64,000 nt of DNA from Peromyscus leucopus (GCF_004664715.2 NC_051063.1:71472518-71536517); one strand, 5' to 3'; shown: positions 1-13,345, counted from the stretch's first letter. Program-made: numbers and translations. Notes: a model not told the origin generated them from the sequence alone.

Positions 1-1049
1 AGGGATGGAGGGGTGGAGGAGGCTGTGGTGAGTGTTCCTTGCTAATAGGTGCACCACCCGTGGGATCACCTGCTGTGGACACAGCAAGCCATAGTTAGTG
101 GTGAATTCAGAGGTTCTTGGCTTCTCAGACTTGCAGCCCCTGCTGTCGACCTTTGAGCCACAGCTTGAGACCCACATCAGGCCCTTCCAGATGGGCCATG
201 GCTAACATTCCCTCATTCTGTAAATAATTGATGACTTCAGCTGCTGTGGGCATGAATGTCTTCTTCTGCCTTCTCCTCCCTTTTTATAGTGCTTGTGTGC
301 ATCTGGGGACCTTTTGGTTTTAGGGCATTGGGGTCACTTTAGAAAAAGCCAGAGGGGATTGTTTTTTTCCAAATGGGACAGATATTCAAGATAGCCCAGA
401 TGTTAGCCCTAGGTGATGTGATGCTGGGACGTCTCCAGGCCACCATGATCGATTGCCACCCGTCATTCTATAGTAAAGAGCACAGTACCCAGATGGATAT
501 AGAGAGGAGAGGTGTACTGTGAAGACCCAGTCTCTCTCCACACTACCCTGGTCGTGCTGGACTGCTCTGTGCTTGGTAAGAGAGTAGACTCTTGGTGCGG
601 GGTGTGGGCATGTGTTTGCTCCCTAATCCATGGAAATTGGTATGTTTCTTTATAAGTTTTGACTTCTGTTTCCTTAAGTAGACTTAAGGAAGCCTGATTT
701 ACCTGCCCCTTAGTGAAGTTAAGCAGAGTGTAAAATGCCTTCATGGTAGTTGGATTTACACTCTGTTAAAATGATTTGTGCACTTTGCAGAAAGCTGTGA
801 TATTAGATGCATAAATATTCAGCAGTGTTAACTCGGGGGAAGATTTTATTTGACAGGATCACGGCAAGAGCTGAGGTACAGACAGGTTTGGAACCGTGTA
901 GCAAGGTGGCCAGAAATGGACACAGAGAGTGCCAGCTCGGCTTTAAAATTCTACCTCAAACATTCGAAATCAACAGGAAAGGCTGTAAGCGCTCCTTCAC
1001 TGGTGCCTCTTGGTGGAAGTGGTTTGTTTCAGCAAAGAAGACCTTGTGG

Positions 1050-1627
1050 TTTCTATGTTGGTCTCATGCTTCATCTGAGAGAAGGCCTGGTTAATAAAAT
1101 CACAGCTGAGGTAGTCCCTAGCCCTGATTTTGGAGCCCATTTTGTACAAATGAGTAACACTGACAATTCCTTGGATCTTTTGTGACTGGGAAAACACGGT
1201 CTTCTGAGAATGGGCCAGTTAGTCCATCCTGGGACCTATCAGGAAAATTAATAGTTAATGGACAGCTGTTCTTAACCCATCATGGTGTTCACACCCAAAC
1301 GCTTATAGGATTTTCTCTACACTGTGGACCGTTTCAAAATGACATTTTCCCGTTGCCTTGTCATCTCGAGGAAAGCCAGTCACTGGGTGTAACTACAACC
1401 TGATGGCATAAGGTCCCAGTACTGAGGGGACTGTAGCTTTCAGCCGGGAAGGTCACACAAGTAGATGACAGACCACTTACTTCACAGTGGCTTCAAGTGT
1501 GCCCCTCTGTCCTGCTGGAGGTATGCATGCCCTACCAGTCTCTGAGTTGAAAGGTGTGCAAGATGTTTCTGTGTTGGTCTCACTGTTTCATCTGAGAGAA
1601 TGCCTGGTTAATAAAATCACAGGCTGA
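1050..1627. repeat. Pair of imperfect direct repeats of about 61 bp
   Basis: Positions 1050-1110 and 1565-1627 match over almost their full length, with a handful of mismatches and two single-base indels. Both contain the string CCTGGTTAATAAAATCACAG, and their flanks differ. The family is not recognised. They may be two fragments of one interspersed repeat or an old local duplication. Confidence 0.8.
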
Positions 1628-1899
1628 GAAACCAGTGTTAATCACTGTCCTGAAGGCATCCATCTTTGCAACATCCAGTGTGGGCTTTGCTTGCCTTTGC
1701 CGCTCAGTTGTCTCATAGCCTGGCCTGCTGGTGACCTTCTGGTGACCTTGCATCAACTCAGAGTGGCATGTTCCCAAAGTCAGAGGTTGGAGGTGTGTTT
1801 TGGGTTTAAAAAGCTGTAAAAGTTAGGAGAATCTTGGTGGTTGAGTAGACTGGTCAATGGAGTTCTCTTGAAAAGGACACGTGCGGTGATTGGTAATAC

Positions 1900-2098
1900 C
1901 AGCTGGAGTGGCCAAGAGCACTTACACAGAGGATCGATCAGGTTTGGCTTCCAGCACTCACGTGGTAGCTCAGGAACTCTAGTTCAGGGCATCCAGTGCC
2001 CTCTTCTGGCCTCCTCAGGCACCAGGCATGTACCTAGTGCACATATAAACATTCTGGCAAGATGCTCACACACATAAAACAAAAATATTAAATGAAAA
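1900..2098 (+). repeat. B2-type SINE, diverged
   Basis: The segment carries the tRNA-derived SINE hallmarks of the B2/B3 family: a 'gagcactt' head remnant, 'cttccagcactcacgtggtagctca', then 'gccctcttctggcctcctcaggcaccaggcatg', and an A-rich tail with 'ttaaatgaaaatttt'. Part of the 5' head is missing or diverged. Confidence 0.8.
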
Positions 2099-2953
2099 TT
2101 TTGAAAAGAAATGGTACCAAGGTCTAGGGCCTGGATAAATTTTTAAAAAGCTGGTCTTCTCGGGCATATCAGAAACGGGTGGCCCCATGAGAAGCATTTC
2201 CCAGATGCCCCCTCTAATATCAGTCTCAGTATCCAGGCCTGTGGCTCCTCCTCGGAAGGCCTCTGCTTGTTTCTGGAGGCATTGTGGTGACAAGTTCACA
2301 TCACGGCTTTAGAATTGGGCTGGGGGAATCAATGGCAGCAGAGCGGACGTCCCTTCCTTGCTCGGGCCTGTCTCCAGAGTCAGGCTTGGTTCTCGACCCC
2401 CTTTGGCCAGGAACGCTGATATCACAAGTGGTAGCCCTCTTTGGACTAAGTGCATGAGGCGAGTGATGGGTGAATCTGTGGTCCACTGTTTCCAGCCCCG
2501 TCACAGCCTTTTCAAGGTAAATTTCATCAGCTAACCCGGGTTTCTTCTATTCTTCTGGGCAAGTTCCTGTTTGTCTGCCGCAGAGAAAGCCCTTTTTGTT
2601 GAAAATCCCGAGCATAGAGCTTTCCAGAACATGTTATTGGGCACAGCTTTATTCTTTGATCCCTTCAGAAGATTAAACTCTGGTTGGTGTTGGCTGCCAG
2701 GTCAGGTGGGGGCGGGGGGCTGAGTAAAGCTATTGTTGGCGCCCAGGCAGCTTGGAGCCTGGTACTTGGTCCTTCCTTCCCTGTCTCTAGCTCCTCCTCT
2801 TACTCGAGGAACATGGGTAAGAGAAAGAAACCTCAGTCTTTGTGTGTCCTTGTCAGCCATAGCCACCTCCATACCCTGCAGGCGAAGGGACTTCGGCTCT
2901 CGTCAGCTCATACATATCAGGAGCCCCCACATCTCGTTACATGTATTAAGAAA

Positions 2954-2980
2954 GTGTGTGTGTGTGTTTGTGTGTGTGTG
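2954..2980. repeat. (GT)n microsatellite
   Basis: Short GT run with one T interruption, followed by a GA run. Confidence 0.95.
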
Positions 2981-3061
2981 AGAGAGAACTTCTGTGCCTG
3001 CCTCCTCATGATCAGTGTCTTTCTTCCCCTGAACTAGCTGCTTTTTGTTGATAGTGGTGCC

Positions 3062-3071
3062 GTGTGTGTGT

Positions 3072-3117
<46 letters not shown>
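3062..3117. repeat. (GT)n microsatellite
   Basis: About 28 GT units with one GTAT interruption near the left end. It lies about 80 bases from a shorter GT run. Confidence 0.97.
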
Positions 3118-3249
3118 TTTGATACATGCAAGTGTGCATGTATATGTAGGTGCACATGGGTGCACATGCATATGGAGGCCACATGATTAGCTCTGTCACT
3201 CTACCTTTTGGGTACATGTGTTGTATTCATGCTTGTGGAAGTGGTACAG

Positions 3250-3458
3250 TAGTAACCCACAGGTTCTCCGCCTTCCTAATCCTGTGACCCTTTAAGACAG
3301 TTCCTCATGCTGTGGTGACCCCCGCCCCCCAGCCAGAAAATTATTTTCCTTGCTACTTCATAACTGTAATTTTGCTACTGTTATGAATCTTAATGTAAAT
3401 AGCTGATAGGCAACCCTTGTGAAAAGGTCGTTCAGCCACACATTGAGAACCATTGTCC
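3250..3458 (-). mobile_element. URR1-like hAT DNA-transposon relic
   Basis: The ends are diverged inverted forms of 'ggttctc...gagaacc' (near 3261 and 3447). Between them lies text typical of the rodent URR1/Charlie non-autonomous family, including 'tgaccctttaa', 'tgctacttcataactgtaattttgctactgttatgaat' and 'acaacccttgtgaaaaggtcg'-like sequence. It is non-coding and non-autonomous. Confidence 0.75.
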
Positions 3459-3559
3459 AGAGGATATTGAGTGTCTTATTCTATCACTCTCCACTTTATT
3501 CCCTTGAGTCAGGGTCTCACTGAACATGAAGCAAGGCTGTCCGTGATCCAGTGCTGTGG

Positions 3560-3563
<4 letters not shown>

Positions 3564-3609
<46 letters not shown>
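3564..3609. repeat. (CA)n microsatellite
   Basis: About 23 uninterrupted CA units. The long open frames crossing this point are artefacts of this stop-free repeat. Confidence 0.97.
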
Positions 3610-3611
<2 letters not shown>

Positions 3612-4636
3612 CTTTGCCAAGTAGTGAAGATTCACACTCAGGTCCTCAGGCTTATCCTGCAAACACTTCACCCAGTGAGCCATACCCAATCCCACACATC
3701 TCATTTTCTGTGTGACTTAGAAAACCTGCAGAATGCCTCTGTAAACAGCCGTCATTTTGGTTTCCTTCCAAGATGGAGGCATAGTGCATTCTGGGCATGG
3801 CCGTTGGCCCAACCTTTTCATTCATTCACTACAGGAAGTGAAAGTTTGCATGACATCACCGTGGGGTTATTTCTCGTTGTTGTAATTAATAGGCTAGCAG
3901 GAAGTAGCTGGACAGATGATTCTTGGCAGAACAGACCATTTAGACAGGGAAGGCCAAGAGGGAGGTCTGGGGAGGAAATGGCATTTTGCAAGTTCACACT
4001 CTTCAGGGGAAGAAATCTGGAGGGTCACAGGCGTTCCTGGGAACAGAGCTGCCTCTTGCCTGAGTGGGCATTAACCGTCTCAACCCTCCTCCCTCATGGC
4101 CACCCCCAAAGCCACACTGCCCTGACTGGCATTGGGGTCAGATGTGTGTGTACCGCACCATCGCTCAGTGAGCTGTGCTTTGGGAGCAGGCTCTGCCTCT
4201 CAGATCCCAGGGGCTGACATGTTTGAATGAGGGACTCACAAAGGTTCTTAGAAGAATCTGAGGCTTCCAGGACCAAAAAGTCGCATTGGCCCATCTTTTA
4301 GGTCAAGCTCTAGCAGATGTGTGGGACCTCCTGAGCTGAATGAGGGAATCTAGAACCGGAACCCTGGTTAACTGCCCTTTCTGCCCTGTCAGGGATGATA
4401 AGGTGCTCGCCCCACCTGCATGGAGGCAGTATGCCCAGTGTCCGAAATACACCTGCTTGAGGCAGGTTCCGGTCCGGGGAAGGTAGGAGGTGCCCAGAGT
4501 TGGTGGGTTGTGTCCCTGTTCACAAGGTTGTCTGGTTTATGGGGCTCTGGAATGTGGGAACAGAAAGGGAGATGGGTAGGATGTGGACTGTTTGGTCAGG
4601 CCTCTTGTATTTTCTTTTAATGAAAATAGAATATTT

Positions 4637-4806
4637 GCCAGGCAGTGGTGGCGCACACCTTTAGTCCCAGCACTGGGGAGGCAGAGGCTGGTGGATCTCT
4701 TGATTTTGAGGTCAGCCTGGTCTACAGAGAATTCCAGAGCAACCCAAGGCTACACAGAGAAACCCTGTCTCAAAAGACCCCCCCCCCAAAAAAAAAAGAA
4801 GAAGAA
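4637..4806 (+). repeat. B1 SINE
   Basis: A near-complete B1: 'gccaggcagtggtggcgcacacc', 'cccagcactggggaggcagaggc', 'gtcagcctggtctacagag', 'aaccctgtctca', then a C-run and an A-rich tail. Confidence 0.95.
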
Positions 4807-5164
4807 TGTTCACTAGTCATTTCTGTGGCTATATTACCATCTGTATTTCTGTTCAGTCCTGTGGCGTTGGCATTGAGGCACAAGTGTCCATTTCTAGAGG
4901 ATTCTTCTGCCACTTTACACTCTTGCCACCTCCACACAGGAGTTTCTGTTCGTAGCCTCCCACCTCTTAGCACTCTGTCGGTCGTTATAGTGATTTGGCT
5001 GCATTTGTAGTACTGTTTGAAGGCGTTTCCAGTTGTGTTTTTCTCATGTTAGTAGGCCGTTTTATGGCCTAATTGGCTGTGTTGGCATTCTCCTGAGCAG
5101 TACCCGCCAAACTTCAGTCTCTGTTAGAAATCGGTTTCTTGAGATTTTTCTTACGGTTTCATCA

Positions 5165-5340
5165 TCTGCTCTGTGCTGCTATGATTGAATGGCATAGGCT
5201 CATAACTTACAGCAAACGGAAATTCACTGGCCTGTAATTCTGAAGGCTGACAAGTCCAAGGCCAAAGGGTCCAGCATGGTGAGGGCCTCATGCTCAGCAA
5301 TCCCACATCAGAAAACATAAAAAGGAAAGGAAAGCAGATA
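5165..5340 (+). mobile_element. Old MaLR-type LTR fragment
   Basis: The text 'tgtgctgctatgattgaatggc ... ctgtaattctgaaggctgacaagtccaaggcc ... ggtgagggcctcatgct' resembles the 5' part of MST/MLT-type MaLR LTRs. The match is diverged and its 3' limit is unclear. Confidence 0.5.
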
Positions 5341-5574
5341 AAAGGGGGCAGAGTTTGCCCCCCCCCCCCTTTTCTCTTCTCATCTTCCTTGGATCCTAAC
5401 TCTCTGTACTTGTGTTTAGGAAGACACTCCAATCTTCCTGTACTAGAATTCTTACTAGAAATGCAGGAATTCCTGACTGATTCCGGCTGCAAGGCTTATG
5501 TTGGATGCTTATGCTAAAATATTCCTCTCTTTTGCATTCTCACTGTCTTAAAAGTAGTTCTTGTTGTTTTCTTT

Positions 5575-5772
5575 TAAAGATTTATTTAATTTTTTAATTA
5601 TGCGTACTTGTGAGTATAGGCACTCCAATACAGGTGCCCACAGAGCCATTGGATCCCATTTGAGCCAGAGTAACAGGTGGTTATGAACCACCCAATGTGG
5701 GTGCTGGGAACCAAACTTGGGTCCTCTGGGAGAGCTGTACACACTCTAACTGCTGAGCCATCTCTCCAGCCC
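5575..5772 (-). repeat. B3/B2-type SINE
   Basis: Read on the minus strand it starts with 'gggctggagagatggctcagcag', continues with the box-B-like 'ggttcccagcacccacat' and ends in an A/T-rich tail with 'aataaatctttaaa'. It is nearly full length. Confidence 0.92.
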
Positions 5773-6571
5773 GTTTTTGTTGTTGTAAACCAAACCTATT
5801 GTCACATTTTGTGGTCCGTGCCTTTACGTGTCAGTTCAGTTCATGCTGGGTCTACCTGAGATCCTTGGCCACTTCTTGGTTTCCTGTGGAAGTCTGGTGG
5901 TTCAACCTTCGGCACTTGAGAATCCACTTTGGGTGGGAGAGTGGCGGGTCCAGGTTCTCACTTTCGGTTTCCTGGGCTCTGCATTTGGTGGTGGTCAAAG
6001 TCAGACGTTTCCTGATTCTGCAGACAGCTGCCGACCGACCGTGGCGCTCACGGGTAGACAGACCTCTCATGCCTCTGCAGATGTGTCAGAAAGCAAGTCA
6101 GGATTAGGCGGGGAACAACCTCCAGGTATTGAAGGCAAGGCCAGGTAGACTCCGCTTCGAGGCATCAAGTCATTCCCAGACATAGGCTAGTCCGGTTTGG
6201 CTAACTCTAGCTGCGAGGCTGCGACATCTCCCCTACTTAGATCTCTCTATCTTGTTGAATCAGCAACTGTTGAGGAAGAACAGCCTCAGGGCGATGTGTC
6301 ATACCTGGTGGAAAGGCTAAGGCAGCAGGAAGTAGCCTGCAAGGTTCTTAAAGGGACAGCAAGCAATCACTGAAGGATGAGAAAGAATTTAGTGCTTTGG
6401 TTTCACAATGCACCCAGAACCACAGTTATTCTGGTGTTGAAAGGGCAGTGGTTGCTGTAAAGGATAGCTCCCAGCAAGGTCTTTTTGGTCTTCCTGACAC
6501 TGCTAGCAAGATTCCTATAACAGGTTGTGCAGGGAATCCTTTGTCACCCCAAGTCTCTCTCACACATATGT

Positions 6572-6655
6572 GCACACTTTGAACTAGGATAGCCTTGAAC
6601 TCCTGATCCACCTGTTTTTTAGGAGTTACTGGTGCACACCACCACACCTGGTTTA
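6572..6655 (-). repeat. Degenerate B1 fragment
   Basis: The antisense B1 phrases 'tagccttgaactcctgatccacctg' and 'actggtgcacaccaccacacctggttt' are visible. The copy is truncated and diverged. Confidence 0.65.
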
Positions 6656-7205
6656 TGGTATCAGCATTTCCAGAGTTGGGGCAGCTACTGGCATCTAGGG
6701 TGTGTAGGTCAGGAATGCTAACAAACACAGCACAATGCATAGAACAGCCTCTCCCTCAAGGAATTAATTGTCCAACCCAGCACATCAGCAGTGCTCAAGC
6801 TGGGAGAGCCTTTGGTATTCGTGGTGCTTGGAAAGTTCGTCGCTGTCTCAGCCCCTGACTAGTTTGGCGATGGGGCCAGGGGTCTGTCCACATCTGGACT
6901 GTAGAGTTAAGAGCAGAACCTCCTGTCATTGAGGCCCAATGAGATGGTATCACACAGCATCCAGCTCAGCCCTGGCCATAGTGAACGATGAATGAGTCTT
7001 TTGTCCTGGACCACTCACACATCACCACGTGTGGACCCTTGCACCCAGCGGCAAGTCTGAACACAGGCCGTTTTACATGTCTGGTCCCAGCAAACCTCTA
7101 TTATCTAAGAACGTTTTTGATGAAATCTATCGAGCCTTCTTCATTTTGTGTCTAAACCCCCTATACGAGTCCAGGTTGTTTGCTTTGCTTCATCCAAAGT
7201 GTGTG

Positions 7206-7505
7206 CTGGGCTGGAGAAATGGCTTAGCAGATAAGCCACACAAGTGTGAGGACCTGAGTTTGGATCCCCGAAGCCCATAAGAAATACCGTGTCTCTAATC
7301 TCTGATCCCCCAGTGGGATGAGAGGCGGAGATGAGAGAATCCCAGGAAAATCACAGTCCACCCGGCTAGGGTGGTGTGTGTAGCAGCTAATGACCATCTC
7401 AAACAAGGGGGAGAGCAAGGATCAACACCCTGGCTTATCCTCATGCCAGCTTGTACTCAACACGGGTGCACACGCGTAAACACATACAAATAGAATTGTA
7501 AAAAA
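7206..7505 (+). repeat. B4/RSINE-like SINE
   Basis: A tRNA-derived head, 'gggctggagaaatggcttagcagataagcc...gaggacctgagtttggatcccc', is followed by a diverged B1-like middle and an A-rich end near 7500. The subfamily is not certain. Confidence 0.7.
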
Positions 7506-10204
7506 GTATCACATGCCAGTTGGTCTCTGAGTCTTTTATGTTGTCCATTTTGTGTAAAATGCTCATTGGTAAGCAGTGTAGATCCCATAGAAGAAATCGG
7601 GTACGTTTGAGATTTTCTTAAGTGAGCATCGCCAGTAGTAAGATGAATTTGCAAATCTGTACAAACAGCAGTGGCCTCTACAGTTTTGCAGTGAGGAAAA
7701 AATATCTTGAGACTGATTCATCAATCAGGGTTCACTTAAGAAAGCTGCGGGGAGCCCGTTTTGGGTCTACTATGGCCGTGGTCCTTCCCTGACGGTGTGT
7801 TCTCTGAAGGTAGACTCTCAGCTCTTTGCCCTTCTGCTCTATCTACCTACCTGTTGTATCCATCAGTTTAAGTAATGACTTAAATAATGACTGCCAGAGC
7901 AGTCATCAGTGTTTTTGTTAATGATTTGGGGCCTTGTAAGGTTATTGGTCCTGAAGCGCAATATGCTGCATGGGGCAGGTGCATACAGTCTCAGAGAGCA
8001 ACCTTTTCTCTGGTTTAGCTTTTGCAGCAGAGTTTGCAGCCTGTTCCCCTAAGCCTGTTCCCTGTTGCCTCGGGCTTGTTCCTGTGCTTCTCAAGAAAAA
8101 GAAACCGGCAGGTGGTTGGGGGTAGGGCACACCTCCACTGGTAGTCAGTGGTCCATAGCTTTGGACTCTCCCCCACTCGCTGGGAACAATCAGAAATTGG
8201 TATCTGGCACTTTCTCATCCTTCTTTTGCTGCTTTTTTGAGTGGGCTGGATTGGGGCTGGTTGTGGCATATAGGATTGTATCCTTATGACTTGGATCATG
8301 ATGTGGAAGGAACACGTCCTGACCTGGTCTGGTTACCCAGGCCCTGCTGTGTCTGTCACATCCGGGAGCTGCTGACTGCACTGACCCACCCTCCTGCATA
8401 GGAAGGTCACCAGATTCCCTTTACTGCCTTGATTCTGTGTGGGGCCTGGTAGCTTGTAGAGGAGTTGGGAGACATGTTTCATATGGTGGCCTGTGTAATT
8501 TGCAAAGGAGAGTTAGTCTGCCCATCTTTTCTTTCTTGGAAGGAGGACTATTGGACTCTGGTTCTAAAGATTTGTCTGTTGGCTCGAGGTTTTATTTGCC
8601 ATTATTTTCCTCAGCCCCCCTAGTGAGCCTCCCTTTCTGCCATATCCTCTCGAAACCTGGCCTACTTGTCCGTTCTTGGGCTCTCTGGCTGGCTGTTCTG
8701 GCCTTTGCTCCATTTCCCTTTGAGGCTTGGGATTTTTACCCCCCGGCTTTCTGCTTGCTTCCATCCCGGCACCTTGTTCCAACAGTTGGAGTCTTGGCAT
8801 GCTGGATTGATTTCCTGTTCGCTTGGGCTGGAGCCAACCACACAAGTGGCTGACTTTTGCTTGCTGACTGCCCCTTCCCCAGACAGCAGTTCACACAGAG
8901 TGTGTGGTGTGTGTTTCCTGGTTTCTCCAGGGTGTTCCAGTCCCGTGGACCTCTAGTGCCATGCATGAAATGCCAGCCCAGCCATTCCCTCACACCATGG
9001 CCTCCCGTGTGTCTACAAACTATTTAGAGGACTTACAGACCCCTCCTGGGACACTGAGCTGTTGAGTGTGGAGGGAATAACCTCTGCACAAAGTGAGCTG
9101 AGGGGAGAAATCACCACAGGGAGACAGTGGGAGGAAACACAATTTAAAAATTGAATCTAAAAATTATTTTTAAATACTTTTTTTTTAGAGCAGTGTGAGA
9201 CTTGACAGAAAAAAAATGAGAAAATGGTATGTGTCTGTATGTCTTCTACCAAATTTTCTCATTGTTAGCCTAAGTTAATTAATGAAACAACGCTCACACA
9301 TTGTTAATAACTAAAGGCTATAGTCTATTTGGAGAGGGTGACCTTTTACATCAGCATGGTTCAATTCCTCTGGGGGGCGCTATGAGGAAAAGGAAGTAAT
9401 TTCACATCTTTGGTAGAATTCTGTTTGGCTTCCTCTTTGCGGGGAGGAAGGGAAGTGAGTTGGTAGACCATACGTGGTGGTCCTCCATGAACTGGGCAGT
9501 GGCCAGTCTTCTCCTTAGGAATCTCACATTGGAAGTAAGTGGGAACTTTGAACACGTGTCTTGGTTGACCTAGATGCTTTGTGGGCTAGACCTTCGCTGA
9601 CTCTGATTTTAGAATTTCAGACCTGAGAGTTGCTGCCAGAGTTGGTTTGCAGTGATAATGCAATCAGCAGAAGGGGCTGGTGGCCACTGAGGACTGCCCT
9701 GAGGAGGGGTGGGTGTTGCCTTGGTAAGGCTTCCTAAGGGGGAAGTCGGGTAGGGGTGACCAGCCTTCAGGCTGTCCAGGGATGATGGTGTTCAGGGAGG
9801 GCACCTGCTCTGCCTCAGGCCCTTCCTGCATATTGGTACATTCCTCAAGTTTATCTCCCAGCTGCCGACCCAAGAGACAAAAAGGATTATAGGTGTAACT
9901 GAGTTAGTTGCACAAGGTCACCTGCAGGAATCCACAAAACCTGAGGCTTAAATGCCGAGGAGGTGGGCCGGGTAATGTGTTGAGCAGGATTCGAGAGCTC
10001 ACACAGTCAGTCCCAGGTAAAGCTCTCTCAGGTACATGCTGATTGCTGTGTTTCTTATTCCATTGCAGCCTGCAGCCTGTCTCTTGGGGAGGAAGAACAT
10101 TCTCATTTTCGTTGTCTACTGATCTAATACTGGCAGTCGACCCCAAGGCCTCTCCCTCACATACATGCTAGCAAACACGACCACTGAGTTGCCTCATATT
10201 TGAC

Positions 10205-10300
10205 CCATCCTTATATTTGAGCAGGACTTGAACTTGCTGTTCTCCTGCTATAGCCTCCCAAGTAGCTGGGATTACAGGCTTCCACCATGCTGCCTACATG
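10205..10300 (-). repeat. Old B1/Alu-like monomer fragment
   Basis: The antisense segment has 'cttgctgttctcctgctatagcctcccaagtagctgggattacaggc', resembling old monomeric 7SL-derived SINEs (PB1/FLAM-like). Confidence 0.65.
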
Positions 10301-12989
10301 CTTTCTAGGCCTCGGCAGGTTGCTATTTTGTGAGAAGGGATGGGCCTATATGTGTAAATTGATGTTTTCCTTAGGTTTAAGTTAGTAACTTTGTACATTC
10401 CTTGATGTAAGACTTTTAGAGTGCTAACTAGAAACAGTCCATCTGGTCATGGGAGTCGTGGCCTTCCACAGTTGAGGAAGGTCACTGGAGCAGAACTCTG
10501 GATCTACCATAACCCTTCCCAGAATCCTCTGGAGTTGGGGTCAGCAGGGCTTATTGCCTGGCAACAAAATTCACCTGCAGTTTTGCATCTTCCTCCCCCT
10601 GTAGCTTCTTCTTCTTGTACATGGCAGCTGAGGTGAGGACCTTCCAGTTGTATGGGGTGCTGGGTGCCTATCTAACACTGCTTGCCACCACAGGATGGGC
10701 TTCTGAAGTAACGGGCCCTCTGTAAAATGGGCAGGTAAAGGCCCCGCTTGGGAGATGGTTTCATAGGATACACACTGGACTTGGATCTGACAGGTAGCTA
10801 GCTAGTCCTTAGGGGCTGACCCGTGAGGGCAGCCACAGGTGTCTAGAGTCAGGGAGGGCAAAACGGTCGCCCTCATCTTGGTGCTTCATGTTGGATCCAT
10901 CAGCGGGACAAGTCAGGGCCGCCTTCTTTCAACTAACTTGCTAATGAGACCTTGACCGCTGTCACAAACTAGATTAGATGGCAAGATTTGAATGGTTTGA
11001 AAATTATAAAGGAGCTGAAGATGGCACAGTGAGTAATTTCATTTCTCCTCACTCAGTTTCCCTACAGGTAGCATTTCCCAGTGGTGTGCTAAATTCAGTT
11101 TATTCACTGAATTCTGGAGTTTGGGTGATCTGGGTTTTAAGTATAGTCATTTGGTCTCTGGGTTGCCCTGGAGTTTGTCTGAGGGCTCATGATTAGCCTG
11201 GGCAATGCTGTGGGTTTTATAGGAGACAGTTTTCCTATGAGGAACAATTCTTAGCTGGTGTCAAGTTGCTCCCGGAGCAGGTATTCTCAGGGAGGTGTGG
11301 GTGCCTTCGAGAGGGGCTGCCCCTGAATTGAAGGGAACTTGGTAGCCTTGCTATTGATGGGTTCTTCCTACAGACAGCAAGGAGGTCTGTGAGAGCAGAT
11401 AGGGAGAGGTAAGTCAAGCTGTCCTGGTTCCTGTTCACCTCAAGGCATTAACCAAGGGACGCCAAGGGCTACTCTAGTCTCTTTCGTTAGGCTGCATTTT
11501 GAAATCATGGTGAAGTAGTTCTTACTGCCACTCAGGATTCCCAAATGTGATGGTTCAGATGATGCCCAAGCATCTTGTGGTCAGAGCACAGTATCGTGTC
11601 TAATGTGCAACTGTTGCCCTCCTCCACAGTCTGGACTCAATCTTTTCACTGCAAAGATATGCCTAGAGGCCATCAACACTGCCTGTCTGTCTGTCTTGCC
11701 AGTCTCTCTCTGCAGCCCATCCCTCCTGGCTTCATATGCATGATGGTATCACTTCATGTGTGATGCCACACATTTTTCTCTCCTGTTAAAGTGTGTACAC
11801 CTTGTATTGCTTGCCTGGCATCCCCTATGTACCATAAAGATATATATATATATCTTTAAAACACTGAACTTCTGCTGGTCCTGATGTGTACAGCTCTACT
11901 TTCTACAGAGTCTTACTCTGTGGAGTTGACATTGGGGGTGCGTGTGCAGGTGTGACTCAGTAGAAAAGTGGCCACTGTGCCTTGCCTCCACCATGCTAAT
12001 GGAAGCTGAAGTGTGGGGTTGGGGCAAGTTCAGACAGCCTCCCCTCAGAGCCTTGGGGGATGCCTTTCTTCTCTGTTAGTCTGGCCCTTCGGATGGCAGG
12101 AAAGACTGATGGCTAGGCTTCTACTCTCCTTTTATCTGGAGCCCTCCCTTCTCACTCCAAGACCCACCTCCACAGGAACAAACCCTCCCGGGAGCCTGCT
12201 GTATTAGCCGGAAGTACTCCTGCTTTGAGAGGGAGGGACTAAGCAGCCAGGTGAGGACATTACAATGTGGACTTTTCCTTGGATTCTTTGCAGTATTGAA
12301 AACGCTGTCACGGATCCAGAAACACACCAACCACAAGAGAGTGCAGCACACTGAATGATCACAGGGTAAACAGGCCCTTATTGGGTGGGCCTCCCCGCTT
12401 CCCAGTGAGGGCTTCAGCTCCCCTGCCAAGACCTCCCCAGGGATTCTGTCCGTCTGAAGCAGCCTCCTGACCCTAGGTTTTGTACACAGGAGCCCATGGG
12501 GGCAGCGGGTAGAGCAGTGGATTTCCTAGAAGCAAGCTTTCGTTCACCCAACAGCAATTCTCTTGGGCATTTCTTGTTCTATGCAAAGCGAGGTTGGTTA
12601 GCTGCAGGTGCACTGAAGATAATCATTTTCAGAATAGGCTCTGCTCATTAAGTAGTAAAACCAGTGGGATGGAGAGCCTTGGAAAACTGAACTGTTAACA
12701 TGTAAAACTTCACCAAGAAAAAAAGAGAAGAACAAAACCACTTTTGAGTTAAGCAACCAAACCAGAAAGGTTCTTAGTCGTGCTTCCTGTAGCCCTAGGC
12801 AGAATCCCTCCCTCCCCATTCTATGGGCAGGGGAGCCGAGGTTGACAAAGGGACAAATCGGAGTGGCCAGAGATGGGAAAAATCAACATGTGGTTAGTAA
12901 CCTGTGACCATGGGGAAGCCTAAGTTTAACTTTCCCAGCTCTACTTCAGAAGAGGATCACAGGATCCTGGGGCTAGCGGGAAGGCCCTG

Positions 12990-13145
12990 TAAGTAAAGGG
13001 ACCCACTGCTGAGCCTGGTGATGGGGGTCGATTCCTGGGACCCACGTGGTAGAAGTGGAAGGCTGACTCGGGCTAGTTATCCTGTGACCTCCACGTGGCT
13101 GCATACACATCCTCCCCACACAGTAAATAGATGTAATAAAAACTT
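12990..13145 (+). repeat. tRNA-derived SINE fragment (B4/RSINE-like)
   Basis: The text 'gggggtcgattcctgggacccacgtggtagaa ... tatcctgtgacctccacgtggctgcatacaca' matches the middle and 3' part of tRNA-derived rodent SINEs. It is followed at once by a second, related copy in the same orientation. Confidence 0.65.
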
Positions 13146-13151
13146 TAATTA

Positions 13152-13345
13152 TAAAGAGGGTGATTAGATGGTTCGGTGGGAAAAGGCACTTGCCATCAAG
13201 TCTGGAAGTCTTGAGTGAAATCCCCCGGAGCCCACATGAAGGGCAGAGAGAACCGACTCCCCATGGGTTTCCCTCTCTGACCTCTCCATGTTGACTAGCA
13301 TGCATGGGTGCCTACTTCTCTACACAAATACAGTTTTTAAATTAA
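13152..13345 (+). repeat. tRNA-derived SINE (second of tandem pair)
   Basis: It begins 'gggtgattagatggttcggtgggaaaaggcacttgcc', continues 'cccggagcccacatgaagggcagagagaaccgactcc' and ends in an AT-rich tail. It is the same family as the preceding fragment. Confidence 0.7.

Noticed and set aside
2903..3217. His/Thr-repeat open frame on the minus strand
   Set aside because: It is translation of GT/CA microsatellites.
3471..4217. 248-codon open frame on the plus strand
   Set aside because: It runs through a (CA)n tract that is stop-free in several frames. The rest is low-similarity non-coding sequence with no domain.
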